Positions 10,973 to 21,728 of a DNA stretch of 64,000 nt are shown one piece after another. A program made the position numbers and the translations under genes. Under the pieces are notes generated by a model. The model searched no databases and was not told the DNA's origin. It saw only the letters and a program-made list of their open reading frames with translations. Position 1 is the stretch's first letter; every line of letters begins with the position of its first letter. The stretch lies in assembly GCA_010093485.1 (NCBI GenBank), contig MU001494.1, forward strand, positions 637,786 through 701,785, written 5' to 3'. This stretch comes from Karstenula rhodostoma CBS 690.94. Its lineage: Eukaryota; Ascomycota; Dothideomycetes; Pleosporales; Didymosphaeriaceae.

Positions 10973-11982
10973 TCACAACACGGCGCTTGTCGCATCCCCA
11001 GTGACGATGTGAGCTTGACTGTCGCGTACGACTTCCTGCAGCCACATGGGCATTCCGCGCAGAAGTGGTGCAAGTTTTGGGCCGAGGACCAGTTGACCGC
11101 TCTTGGTCGCAATAATCTAGTCTACCATGATCTTTGCAATGTCCTCGGGTTTTTTCAACGTGTTGCCATATTGCCTTTGTATCGTGACACTCAAGCGCGT
11201 CCTGATCCCCAGTGGGTACACGATTGACGTGTTGATCTGTGGACATTTATATCGATGTTTCAACTCCTGGGTCAAAGTCTCGTGAAAAGCCATCAGGCCA
11301 GCTTTCGTTGCAGCATAGTCTCCACAACCTGCCATGCCGACGAACGAAGCCATGCTGGAGGTAGCCATTACATGTCCTTTCTTCTTAGCGATCATGTCTG
11401 GGAGGAACTCTTGCACCGTAAACCAGTGACTGATCAGATTGAGCCCGACCAGGGTCTGCAGAAGCTTTGGCGAAAGATCGAGAATGCAGCTCGAGTTGCC
11501 TATCCCAGCATTGTTGATCAGGAGGGAGAACCATGGTCCGAGCGCAGTGCAGCAGCGGCTCTGTGTACAGCGTCCCGCGAAGTAAGATCGCATTGGTAGA
11601 AAGAGGCTAGACTGTTGCCATCTATGTACGAGCAAAGTTAGCGGCGACTGCAAGCCTAAGTGTGGGTCGAGATGAAAGCCTGGCGCGCACCGTTCTGGGC
11701 AGCTTCGGACAACGGCTGGATGTCAAGAACGGCGACCTTTACGCCATGCGAGGTCAGTTCGTTCACCACAGCAGCGCCGATGCCATGCGAGCCTCCAGTA
11801 ACAACGGCAAGCTCCTTGTCCCACTGCCACGAGCTCTTGTCGTTGGCAAACATCCAGCGATTCTCGGCCCACGCGTTGAGAATGCTGTTGGTCTCGAGAA
11901 CGAGGCAGGAGGCCAAGACCCACTTCAGCACACGAACGAGAAGCATGGACTGTTCGCCCGAGAGGGGTAAGAGTGTCGACAC
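10973..11982 (-). pseudogene. Short-chain dehydrogenase/reductase, broken
   Basis: The reading on the minus strand follows a classical SDR. It has a hydrophobic N-terminus, the Rossmann TGGSHGIG motif, a spliced intron (GTGCGC...CATAG), NNAG, an active-site Ser in SSMAS, YAATK (Tyr-x-x-x-Lys), and an intact C-terminus ending at 10973. Two lesions interrupt it. One is a single-base frameshift at about 11519-11524, just before LINNAG. The other is an in-frame TAG at 11117-11119, after which 48 further codons remain open and family-like. Everything else is well preserved, so the decay looks recent. The N-terminus is uncertain; 11982 is the first Met of the open segment and upstream sequence may also be coding. 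It resembles membrane-bound retinol or 17-beta-hydroxysteroid dehydrogenase-type SDRs. A sequencing error could mimic the frameshift but is less likely to give both lesions. Confidence 0.72.
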
Positions 11983-12514
11983 GCTGAAAGAGGAAGAGGT
12001 TGTCGAAAATGCGACCTAGGCTCCAGCAAGCACCAGACCTCGCATGGTGGCCATGGTGACGCCGCTGGGCAGCAGACTGTCGAACAGCAATCCCGAGTCG
12101 CCAGAAGGATGAGTATCGCACGTGTGGAGTGCCAAGATTCGTCTTGCGGCGAGTGAATGTGGAGCCAAGGACGCCTGAATGCTTCTGTTCACACGTACGC
12201 GGTGGAAGGTAGCCGGAGATTACACCATGGAGGCAGACAGTGGGCGACGCAGGTACCAGCGCTGAGCAGCGTGAGACGGAGAGCACGCTTCCGGGCCTGA
12301 CTGAGGGCGATGATGGAGCACTGGGCGGACTTGTACGAGTTAGCCAGGAACGCGCCAGCCTAGCGCCTGCCTTACGAAGTCCGACGCGTGATGCTTGGCA
12401 TTGCCGAATCAGCATCATCAGAATCTTCGGACATTGTCCTACGCCACCTTACACCCCCAGTGACCCCAGGCGTGTTTCAGAGCCTTCGCGCAATTGTCTG
12501 GAGCATCCTGCTGC
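11983..12514. other. Region between the SDR pseudogene and MTG2
   Basis: It probably contains the 5' part of the decayed SDR gene and the MTG2 promoter. Open stretches exist in several frames, but none can be joined into a convincing gene. Confidence 0.35.
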
Positions 12515-14245
12515 ATGCCGCTGGCCAGACTCCCGATCCGGCATTTCTGCCTCGGCAGCACCTTGACGCCGTTCCTATATCCTTCCTTGTCCGAAGCCTG
12601 CGCGCACTCGTTCGCCCGTCCATTCCTCGTCGCCAGACAAGCACGACCCGTAAGATGTAGTTCTTCCACCGCCGAGAGCGCAGGCGCTCAGTCCGAATCG
12701 CCCTACGACCAACCCTCCCATCTCAATCCCACGCCGGACAACTACACGTTGACGCCCTTTGCCGACCGATGCATCCTGACAGTAGAAGCGGGCGCTGGTG
12801 GCCACGGCTGTGTGTCGTTCCTACGCGAGAAGTACATTGAAGAAGGTCCTGCCAACGGCGGAGATGGTGGCAGCGGTGGCAACGTATACATCCAGGCAGT
12901 GCGCGGCGAGACCTCGCTGCACAAGCTTGCCCGGCGGCGGCTCTTGAAAGCTGGCAGGGGCAAGAACGGTCAGGGGAAAGTGAAAGGCGGAGAGCGCGGC
13001 GCAGACGTCCTCATTACAGTGCCCGTGGGCACCATTGTGCGCGAGATACAGCGGCAGGACCCGATAGCAGACGAAATCGCAGAGCAGGAGCGACTCGATC
13101 GCGGCCGCCCGCGCTGGCGCAAACCGAAGGCCGAGGAAAAGGAGAGGCAGCTCGAAGACGATGTAGAGCAGGGCGTCTATAGAAAGGACAAATGGCTGGT
13201 GTTCCCTGGTATGGTGCCATCGGAACTCAACAGACTGTCCTTCCCGCCTCTGCCGCCGCCCCGGAAGTCGCATCTGGCCGCACTCCAACAACAAGCTCCC
13301 ATATGGCTTGATCTGGACAAACACATGGAAACTCCCATGCTTCTCGCTGCTGGAGCCATGGGCGGTCTGGGCAATCCTCACTTCGTTCTGCCCAACCAAT
13401 ATCGCCCGATGATGGCGACAAGAGGCGATACGGGCATGAAGCTGTCGCTGCAGCTGGAACTGAAGATATTGGCAGATCTTGGGCTTGTAGGTCTGCCCAA
13501 TGCGGGGAAGAGCACATTGCTGCGAGCATTGAGCAACAGCCGAGCTCGCGTGGGCAATTGGGCCTTTACGACCTTGCAGCCGAACGTAGGTACCGTTGTG
13601 CTGGACGACCACAAGGGCCGACCCAAAGTCATCAAAAGGGGGCGAGACGGTTTGCTGCGCGACAACTTCACGATTGCTGACGTGCCTGGGTTGATCGAAG
13701 ATGCGCACCTTGATAAAGGTCTGGGTCTCGGTTTCCTGCGCCATGTTGAAAGAGCTGCCGTTCTTGCGTTTGTCATCGACTTGTCCGCTGGCGATGCTGT
13801 CCAGGCTTTGAAACTTCTCTGGCGCGAAGTATCCGAGTACGAGACAATGCGAGGCAAAGAGCTTAACGCCGAGACGGAGCGCCGCATGGATCAAATGGTA
13901 ACCTACCAGCCTCCAGGACGTCGCTCTACACCTAGCGACCCAGCAGACATGCTTGACTCGCCAGACTTCGACACATCGCTCGAGCCTCTAGAGTTCATCC
14001 CTACCACCCCCATCTCAGCGAAGCCGTGGTTCGTGATCGCGACGAAGGCCGACTTGCCGGAGACTCAGGACAACTACCAACAGCTGCAACAGTATCTGGG
14101 CGCTGTTAACAAGATGGCGGAACCGCACCCCAGTGGGCGCAAGAACGCTTGGAAGAAGGACATCCAGGCGGTTCCTGTGAGCGCCATTAAAGCTGAGGGC
14201 GTGGAGGTCATACCCCAGCTGGTGATGGATCTTCTAGAAGAATAA
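12515..14245 (+). CDS. MTG2: Mitochondrial Obg-family GTPase
   Basis: Single exon, 576 aa. Obg/CgtA GTPases support large-ribosomal-subunit assembly; the fungal mitochondrial member is Mtg2. The N-terminus is Arg-rich with no acidic residues, as expected of a mitochondrial presequence. The glycine-rich Obg fold begins near residue 80 (GAGGHGCVSFLREK, then GGDGGSGG), with a family-typical insertion of charged sequence. The G domain has G1 GLPNAGKST near residue 325, G3 ADVPGLI, G4 ATKAD and G5 VSAIKAEG. The start at 12515 is the first ATG in frame; open sequence further upstream has no ATG. Function is assigned from the family. Confidence 0.9.
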   Translation: MPLARLPIRHFCLGSTLTPFLYPSLSEACAHSFARPFLVARQARPVRCSSSTAESAGAQSESPYDQPSHLNPTPDNYTLTPFADRCILTVEAGAGGHGCVSFLREKYIEEGPANGGDGGSGGNVYIQAVRGETSLHKLARRRLLKAGRGKNGQGKVKGGERGADVLITVPVGTIVREIQRQDPIADEIAEQERLDRGRPRWRKPKAEEKERQLEDDVEQGVYRKDKWLVFPGMVPSELNRLSFPPLPPPRKSHLAALQQQAPIWLDLDKHMETPMLLAAGAMGGLGNPHFVLPNQYRPMMATRGDTGMKLSLQLELKILADLGLVGLPNAGKSTLLRALSNSRARVGNWAFTTLQPNVGTVVLDDHKGRPKVIKRGRDGLLRDNFTIADVPGLIEDAHLDKGLGLGFLRHVERAAVLAFVIDLSAGDAVQALKLLWREVSEYETMRGKELNAETERRMDQMVTYQPPGRRSTPSDPADMLDSPDFDTSLEPLEFIPTTPISAKPWFVIATKADLPETQDNYQQLQQYLGAVNKMAEPHPSGRKNAWKKDIQAVPVSAIKAEGVEVIPQLVMDLLEE

Positions 14246-15482
14246 GATACCCCTCTCAATATATTCTCAATTTGTACGACCAGATGTTTGCATCACGTCA
14301 CTGACAGTGACTTTGCTGAAGTCTCTCAATGCCCTTCATGCTTGCTCTCGCACGAACACGGAGTCAAGGTTCGAAGATCCAAACTCCATGCCAACTGCCT
14401 ATGTACACTAGCATGACTTGGAATCCAACGTGTGTCCAAACCCGTGACCTGGTACGTCCACGCGAGTCGCCAGCTGACAAACCCCTATCTCATATGCGCC
14501 CACGGGTCTTCCGCACGTACTACACCAAACCCACAATAAGCCCGCGTCCATTTCCCCCATATATGCCTCCCGTTCCACCGCCGCCGCCGCCGCCCATCTC
14601 CGCCACTTTCGCTTACCGCACCCACTGCCAGCCTGCTGGTACGCGCCTGCCGTCCTACGGCCTGCCAAGCGATCTTACGCATCATCTCCGGCACACCCCT
14701 GCACGCATGTAAGCGAGCTGGGATGGGCAGAGGACTGTGTGGGTGAGATGGCAGAAGATATGAGAGGGTGATGATGTGTACGCTAGGTAGGAGGAGGTGG
14801 GGAAGCTGAAGGCTTGTTAAGAACGAGGACGAGATGGCGTTCAAATGTCGTCCACCCTACCAACGGAGCTGTCTGTTGTGCCAGACGATGCCTTGAAACA
14901 TCATTCCACTATACACGAATCTTCTTGGTCGAGACGGCCGCTAGTGCTCTCCAACATCGTTTCTCGCGCACACATCGCAATGGTCTGGGCATAGGTGTCG
15001 CCAGGGAGTTTTGCAAACCACTGCCGGCGCTTGACGACTGAGGTTCGGTCTCTCTCAGCCCGTCCAGCTTATATGCTTACGGCGTTGGGATGTTCTTGTA
15101 GAAGGGATTTAACAAGGGTGGAGGTAGTTATGGTGGGGAGTTGTACCACCCACCGCAACTTCAATTCCTTGAGATATTCTCCATGTTTGATATGGGCATC
15201 ATACATATCGCACATGATGAAGAAGCAAACCCAAATGAGGCCAAAAAAAAAAGCGAGCTGATGCGTTGGCTCAAATGCCGGTAATCCTGCGAGCCCGTAG
15301 TTTTGAACGAGCTGGGAAGCTTGTGGGTAGAGAACATTTTTAGAATGTAGTTATTATACATGTATTCAAGATATCTAAAAATAGTGAGAGGGCTGGTTCC
15401 GAGTGTGGGTGCGTAGGCGTTGGCTCATCCAACCGAAACAGGGGCAAAAAATAGACGGACATGCAGGAGCAAAAGAAACATT
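14246..15482. other. Intergenic region, no supported gene
   Basis: Short open frames are present, including a proline-codon run near 14570-14590, but none has a domain, splice pattern or good start. A run of nine A bases occurs near 15243. Confidence 0.4.
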
Positions 15483-15572
15483 TTCCGACACCGGGAATCG
15501 AACCCGGGCCACATCGGTACCACTCCGAAGAGAGATGAGAGCGATGTATCCTAGCCACTAGACCATATCGGA
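15483..15572 (-). tRNA. tRNA-Glu(CTC) with 18-nt intron
   Basis: On the minus strand the acceptor stem TCCGATA pairs with TGTCGGA. The D arm is TGGTCTAGTGGCTAGGAT, the anticodon loop is CTCTCA plus C closed by CATCG/CGATG, and the T arm is CCGGG-TTCGATT-CCCGG with discriminator A. The anticodon CTC decodes GAG. An 18-nt intron sits after position 37, the canonical place for nuclear tRNA introns. CCA is not encoded, as expected for a eukaryote. Mature length is 72 nt. Confidence 0.93.
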
Positions 15573-16352
15573 TGTTGGTTGGTGAATTGGTGAAAACGAT
15601 TGCAGCGGGTTTATATATATAACAGTTAATCTAAGTCACTGACCGAAAGGCAGCGCAAGATCACGGAAAAGAGCTCTGCTAGAGCGGTTAGAGCTAGGCG
15701 GTGTGGCAGAACGTAAGTATTCCTACTTAGCGAACCGAGGGTGCCGGAGGGCACGACTGGGGCTAGTCCCTCAGCATCCTGGAACTAAACATCAATTGTT
15801 CGGACGGGGGGCCATTGACTATCATTATTAAGTTATTCAATTTAAAGACTTAAACCAATTTGAGATCCTATAGTTTCTTGATGTCGTAATTGACAGGAAG
15901 ATGTTGCCCATCTTTTTGACATAGAAAAACGTCACATCGAAGATCAAAATAAATCGCCACATCTAACAGGAAGATGCCGCGGTACATTCCGCTTGAGTAA
16001 AGCATCTATCCAGGGTTTGAAATGTTATATAATGAGTTCAGGTGCATTTTCTTGCAAGTTACCGTTTCCTACAAGCAAGCGCGTCTACCACAGATTCTTA
16101 GCTATTCTTAATGACAAGATTGCGATCTCGAAAACAATTATGAAACACCCCGAGCGCCTAATTTGATCGGAACACATCTAACAAGTCACTCGTCAGCTTT
16201 TTGAAGTGAGTAAAAAAACAGGGATAGGTAGGTAAAGCGCGGAGGTGTGACTCTTCCCCGAAGCCGCTACCAGACCCCGCGACGTGCTACAAAAAGTTGC
16301 CCCGCGCCTTCTGACGCAACACCAACCCTCCGCAACCAAACACATAGCCAAC
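15573..16352. other. AT-leaning intergenic region next to the tRNA
   Basis: No gene is seen. The stretch 15600-16200 is more AT-rich than its surroundings and holds a GC-rich island at 15690-15790. The mix suggests an old, decayed insertion beside the tRNA, but no terminal repeats could be defined. Confidence 0.35.
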
Positions 16353-17764
16353 ATGGCCTCGAGAACATCAGCGTTCGACTTGTCAAAATGCGCCCGACCA
16401 AACATCCTCGCATTGGAGCCATACCGCTGCGCGCGCGAGTACGTCGGCTTGTGAGGCTGTGATCGAGCCACAACTTATACGGCGCAGTGACTACAAAGAC
16501 GACGGCACAAACATTCTTCTCGACGCGAATGAGAACGCGATTGGTCCGGGGCTCGCGCTCAACAAGGATGGAAAGCTCACGAACGGCGCGTCAAATGGCT
16601 CAGGGCCGGCCATTGACATCGACTTGCTCGGTCTCAATCGATATCCCGATCCGTAAGTGGTCTTACCTTTGTGCACAGCAACGGGAGCTGACAACATGTC
16701 CAAGCCACCAAATAGAACTTAAGCAAGCCCTCTGCAACCTCCGCAATTTCAAAGTCCACACCTCGAAAACGCTCACTCCCGCCTCGCTCTTCGTTGGCGT
16801 CGGCTCAGACGAAGCTATCGATGCGCTCCTCCGCGCCTTCTGTGTCCCGGGCAAGGACAAGATCCTCGTGTGCCCGCCTACGTACGGCATGTACAGCGTC
16901 TCCGCACAAGTCAACGACGTCGCGCTTGTGAAAGTACCCCTACAGATACCAGGCTTCCAGCTTGACGTGCCTGCGATAAAGGACGCGTTAGCGAAGGACC
17001 CGAGCATCAAACTGGCATACCTCTGCTCGCCGGGCAACCCAACCGGCGCAGTGTTGAAGAAAGAGGACATCAAGCAGATACTGGAGCACGAGAGCTGGAA
17101 CGGCGTCGTGGTGGTGGACGAGGCGTACATTGACTTTGCGCCCGACAACGCGAGTCTGGCAGAATGGGTAACGGAGTGGCCGAACTTGGTGGTTATGCAG
17201 ACGCTTTCGAAAGGGTTCGGACTCGCAGGTATACGGTTGGGCGCCGTGTTCACAGACCCTGCGATCGCACGGATACTCAACTCGCTGAAGGCGCCGTACA
17301 ATATCTCCAACCCGACCAGCCAACTCGCGCGCGCGGCGCTGGACCCGAAACACTTGGAGGTCATGTACAAGAACAAGGATTTGATTGTGAAGCAGAGGGA
17401 AAGGCTGCTCGCGGAGCTTCCTAAGATACCCGGTATTGGCAAGTTCATTGGAGGCGAGGAGTCAAATTTCCTGCTCTTCGAAATGCTGGATACGCCTGCG
17501 GATCAAGGTGGCAAACCCTCAAACGAAACGGCGTTGGCTGTTTATGAGGGATTGGCCGAAGAGAAGGGAGTTGTGGTGCGGTTCCGAGGAAAGGAGTATG
17601 GATGCTTGGGCTGCTTGAGGATTACGGTTGGCTCGGAGAAGGAAGTGGACCGTTTCTTGGAGGAGATCAAGGTCGTTTTGCAGAACATCTTCACCAAGTC
17701 TGTGAAGCCGGGAGCCAAGGCGGAAGAGAAGAGGGAAAATGAAGCCAATGACGTCGTGGCGTAG
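16353..17764 (+). CDS. HIS5: Histidinol-phosphate aminotransferase
   Basis: Converts imidazole-acetol phosphate to histidinol phosphate using PLP and glutamate, in histidine biosynthesis. Three exons: 16353-16438, 16488-16652 and 16705-17764 (introns of 49 and 52 nt), 436 aa. The spliced N-terminus reads ARPNILALEPYRCARDDY, the usual opening of fungal His5. Family motifs are LLDANENAIGPG, the CSPGNPTG loop, VVVDEAYIDFA (PLP-contacting Asp) and TLSKGFGLAGIR, whose Lys253 forms the Schiff base. A charged tail of about 20 aa (KAEEKRENEAND) follows the catalytic domain. The ATG at 16353 is the only start joining cleanly to exon 2. Confidence 0.93.
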
Positions 17765-17892
17765 ATCCTCTGTACACCATCAACTTCCGTTCTCACTTCT
17801 TTCTAAACGATTGACTCGGCCTTAGACATCTAGACCAAGCGATAATTACCTATCACCTCGAACAAAACTCGACCCTTCCATCACACCCGTTC

Positions 17893-18880
17893 TCAACTAT
17901 CGCACACGAGAACAGACCACAACCTCTGCCCAACAACCCTGCTCATCCTTCCCTCCAATAACACCGATTGTTGACTCTCCGCGCGCATTTGCAAGCCGTG
18001 GCAAAACGTAGTACAGGTGCTCGGCAGGGTGCCAAAACACCATGCATTAACACCAACCCCTCCAACCTTACCTACCCTAACACCAACCACCCATTTTTCC
18101 CCATGGAACTTCATGACCCAATCTTCCAGTGGAAACTGTGCCCCATTCTCGTACATTTCCACATCCAGACTCTGAAGCTCAAGCCCCGTCTCAAGCTGAA
18201 CACCAGGATCGATCGTCGTCAACATGGACCGGAACTTATCCGCGCTCGCACAATTCCCCTTGACGTTCGGGAGTTGGCATTAAGTCACACGCTGGGCGGG
18301 AGGAAGGGCTTTCCACCCCGCACCGGTGCTTCTACCAGCTTATGCGCAAGCTCCGCGTAGACCTTTCCATACGTTGGCATCGGCCTATCCCAGATGGTCC
18401 TCACGCCATCGTGTGCTGAGAACGCGAGCGCAGGGACGCCGTGCTCGCGGCGTACATGGTTACGTTGTCCGTGCCGGAGCCGGAGCCGTAGACCTGCTAG
18501 CCTATATCATATCCGACGTTTATCTCTGCGACAACGAGTTCGGCGGGAGACGTCGTGTTCCAGAGCGGGGGCGCGGACGCTGGTGCCGCTGTAGGAGTTT
18601 ACGTAATTAAGGCCGGGGTTGGAGTGTTGTGGCCGACGGCTGGGAGAGGGGACAGGAGTTGTATTCGTAATCGTGGTGATTGGGAAGGGGTCTGGCGCCA
18701 CATTGTGGCCGGTCGGCGGGTGTCAGGCGGAAGAGGAGAGCGTGAGCACTGGCCTTGGCCTTGGCCCAGCCGTCGTCGTCGGATTGGGGTATTCTGAGGG
18801 ATTAAGCACGCTGTATAGGTGGGGATGCGGCAATGCTGCCGCAAAAGAAAGTCGCAGCAACTAGTAACTGGAGCTGCATT
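17893..18880 (-). pseudogene. Decayed gene for a secreted protein of unknown family
   Basis: Minus-strand fragments suggest one degraded gene. At the 5' end (about 18878) an ATG opens a signal-peptide-like sequence, MQLQLLVAATFFCGSIAAS, stopped by TAA after 25 codons. Further down, in shifting frames, come protein-like stretches such as AELVVAEINVGYDIG, stopped by TAG, then QVYGSGSGTDNVTMYAAS. Last is an open segment (18225-17893) with QLETGLELQSLDVEMYENG. Several stops and frameshifts separate them. I do not recognise the family. The alternative is that these are chance open stretches in GC-rich sequence; the signal peptide and coherent fragments make decay more likely. Confidence 0.35.
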
Positions 18881-19955
18881 TTTGGCAGCAAAAGATTATA
18901 GACAAAGGTACGATAAGGATCATATCGTGGTGCCTAACGGATTCCACCATTCCCAACACGCTTTGGAACTGCTTCATTGTTTATCGAGCCGTCGAAGACC
19001 ACAGCTGCAGGACACCATTAATCCATTTCCACTGCACGATGGACAACAGTCAATGCGGGCCTGCACATGATCCATCAAAGAGTTTCTTTTGTAAAAGACA
19101 TATTGGTACTGGGATGAGAACCTTCGTTGAGGTGCAGGGACTGTCTTGGTGCTTTACTTTACTGGAGAGTCTCGAAAGTTGGTACCTTAGCGCGTTCCAC
19201 TAGACGCGCGCCAATGTTCCTTTTTACTGTCATACACACTCATCGACGCCTCTGATGCTACATGCATGCCCACGGAGACGTGCACAGAGTATGCCAGCTT
19301 CACCATGCTCTCCGACACCGGCCAGTGTTCGGCCATACGGGGGCCATCGTCGAACTCAACCCGACGCCTGGATCGTCCAAAACCAGCAAGCGTAAGAAGT
19401 AGTACACCGAGAACGAAAACAAGTTATCGTTGATTCGTTGTTCCAAGTCCAACCGTGCTTGCAACCAAGTCCCTGAAAGGCCTCTGCAACACCACCATGC
19501 TTAAGAAAACCGTCGTGAGACTTACGTCACAACAACCCTGTGCAACATTCGTCGCCTATCAAACAACCTTGGGGTGGTATAATATCGGATCAAGCTGTCT
19601 CCCACATGGTCAGCCCGGAAACCGCGAGGCGACCACGGCTTCAGACGGTTGCACATGCGCAAAGTGTTCTGACGGATGCAGCGGAGACCCACACACGACC
19701 AGGGTTCACCCGCGCCACTAACGTGCGCCGATACTACGCTGCAATGAAGAGCATCTGAATAGGAAATTGCTCTCTACTAACGGCTACCTGCTGCAATCGC
19801 TCTGACAGATTGAAATTCTCTCCGTTTCAGCCATAGTTTTCCACTTACCGAATGCATGGCACGGTCACTAGGGTTACTCGAGGTTTTCATGTACCAATGT
19901 TCCTTATCATTTGTCGACAAGACATTTCCAGCATCGTTCAGACACTCTTGAAATC
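18881..19955. other. Intergenic region, no supported gene
   Basis: It lies between the decayed gene and the PTH11-like gene. Only short open frames without features are present. Confidence 0.4.
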
Positions 19956-21356
19956 ATGTCATTAGATGATAATACCCGGGGTCGGCAGGCCGTCATCCTC
20001 TCGAGTGTGTTCAGCGCTCTCGCTATCTTCACGGTGCTTTTGCGTTTGTATACTCGCTTATTCGTCATTCGTTGTCCTGGGGTTGAAGATTACTTCATTT
20101 CTATTGCTCTGGTATGGCATTCAAATCTTGAAGAAGCATGGCTAACGCAATCCTAGGTATGCTCCATCGGCCTCACCATCTGCATTGGCATTCGTGAGTA
20201 CCCTCGCTACACTCAGTACAAGAGAGGAACCAACCTGTGACAGAAACCCAATATGGAATGGGTCTGCATATATGGGACTTGCAGCCTGCGGATTCGCTAC
20301 ATTCGCTGAAGGTACGCCCACTCATCCAATGCTGCTGCAACGGCTGATTTTCTCGCCAAGGCTTTCTACGCGAGTCTCATTGTTTACTACCTTTCACTCG
20401 GCTTTACGAAGGTCTCGATTCTTCTACAGTATCGTCGTGTATTCTCCACGAAGAAGTTCCAGATCGCTTGCTGGGCTATCATGGTGGTCGTCATGATTTA
20501 CGCTTTCTGGACAGTATTGAGCAGCATATTTGGATGCAAGCCAATCCAAGCCTTCTGGACGCTGAAGCACCCGTTCAAATGTCTAAACCAAGCCACGGTG
20601 TGGTTTTTCAACGGCGCCATGAACATCTTGACAGACCTGGCCATTATTGTCCTCCCAATGCCAGTCATTCGCAAGCTCAATCTCCCCCGGAGGCAGAAGC
20701 AGGCGCTCGTGGGAATATTCGCTATCGGTGGCTTGTAAGTGGACCCAATACTTTTTTCAACACGTTTTCGGTCGTGCATGGGGTATGATCCTCTGTTGCA
20801 GGCTAGGCCTTCAAAGCTGTGACTGTCATACGGTACACTGCATCATCGGCGCGCTTCAAGAGTGCAGCCCCGCAAACCCACTCCAACCTGCCCAGCATTC
20901 GATCTTGGCCTTCTTAGCTGACGGTGATGTTGTAGCGTCTGCTTGGTGTCTATACTACGACTTCAATCGCTCGTGGCGATTTCCAACTCATCTGACCCCA
21001 CCTATAATAACCCGCCTGCGGCAACGTGGTCGTCCATCGAGGCCAACATCGGCATTATATGCTCCTGCCTCCCCTGCCTGCGTCCTCTCGTGACTCGCTA
21101 CCTGCCGGCCATCTTCTCGAACACGTCTAGTCGCTCTGGGCAGAGCGGCGAATCCAAAGAAGCCCGTCGTGGATCACGCACTACATTCAGTAGGCGTACA
21201 GGCGAAGCGAGCACAACTGTTTCTACCGTGAAGTCGGAAGAAATGTTCGATCTGAATCAGTTTGACGACAGAGAGTCGATCATCCGAGTTGTGAGGGAAG
21301 TCCATGTCACTGTCGAGAACAGACTGAGTGGGGTGCATGCGAGAGAAGGAGTGTGA
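19956..21356 (+). CDS. PTH11/rhodopsin-like seven-helix integral membrane protein
   Basis: Five exons: 19956-20111, 20157-20193, 20244-20311, 20361-20734 and 20936-21356, 351 aa. Introns 1-3 are 45-50 nt; the fourth is 201 nt with a textbook branch point (GCTGAC) 15 nt before its acceptor. The product has the layout of the fungal rhodopsin-domain family (PTH11-like receptors). It has helices from residue 13 onward, a loop with CKPIQAFW and KCLNQ cysteines, the helix ILTDLAIIVLPMPVI with its typical Asp and Pro, LPRRQK in the next loop, and ATWSSIEANIGIICSCLPCLRPL in the last helix. A Ser/Thr-rich cytoplasmic tail follows. Members sense surface or chemical cues in plant-associated fungi; the ligand here is unknown. 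Confidence 0.85.
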
Positions 21357-21728
21357 GTGCAGGTGCTCTATCCAGACTCCTGCACGCTCTCGGTGAAAAT
21401 GCTTTGCTGTCCATATTCTGATGCTGCTGGCGGCTTACGACGTTTTCGGCGACACGAAGAAATCTTCCTGGTCGGAAACTACGACTAGTATGGCCTGTAT
21501 CATATGATTTCAACAATTAAAAAAAGGAAGTCCGACTTGGAGTGCATGCTTCGGCCTTGACCACGTGAATCTAGCTACAACGCATGACTCAACTCTTACG
21601 TTGACCCACCAGCCCTTACCTGCAACCAACTCTCACAAACAAAGCTGGAAGTAATCAATCTCGGGTAGCCAGACATTATCCAGTCCATCACCTTCGTTCT
21701 GCCGTGCAATTTACTAGAGGTAGCCCTG

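Noticed and set aside
12821..13894. 357-codon minus-strand frame opposite MTG2
   Set aside because: It lies entirely antisense to conserved Obg motifs and has no domain of its own.
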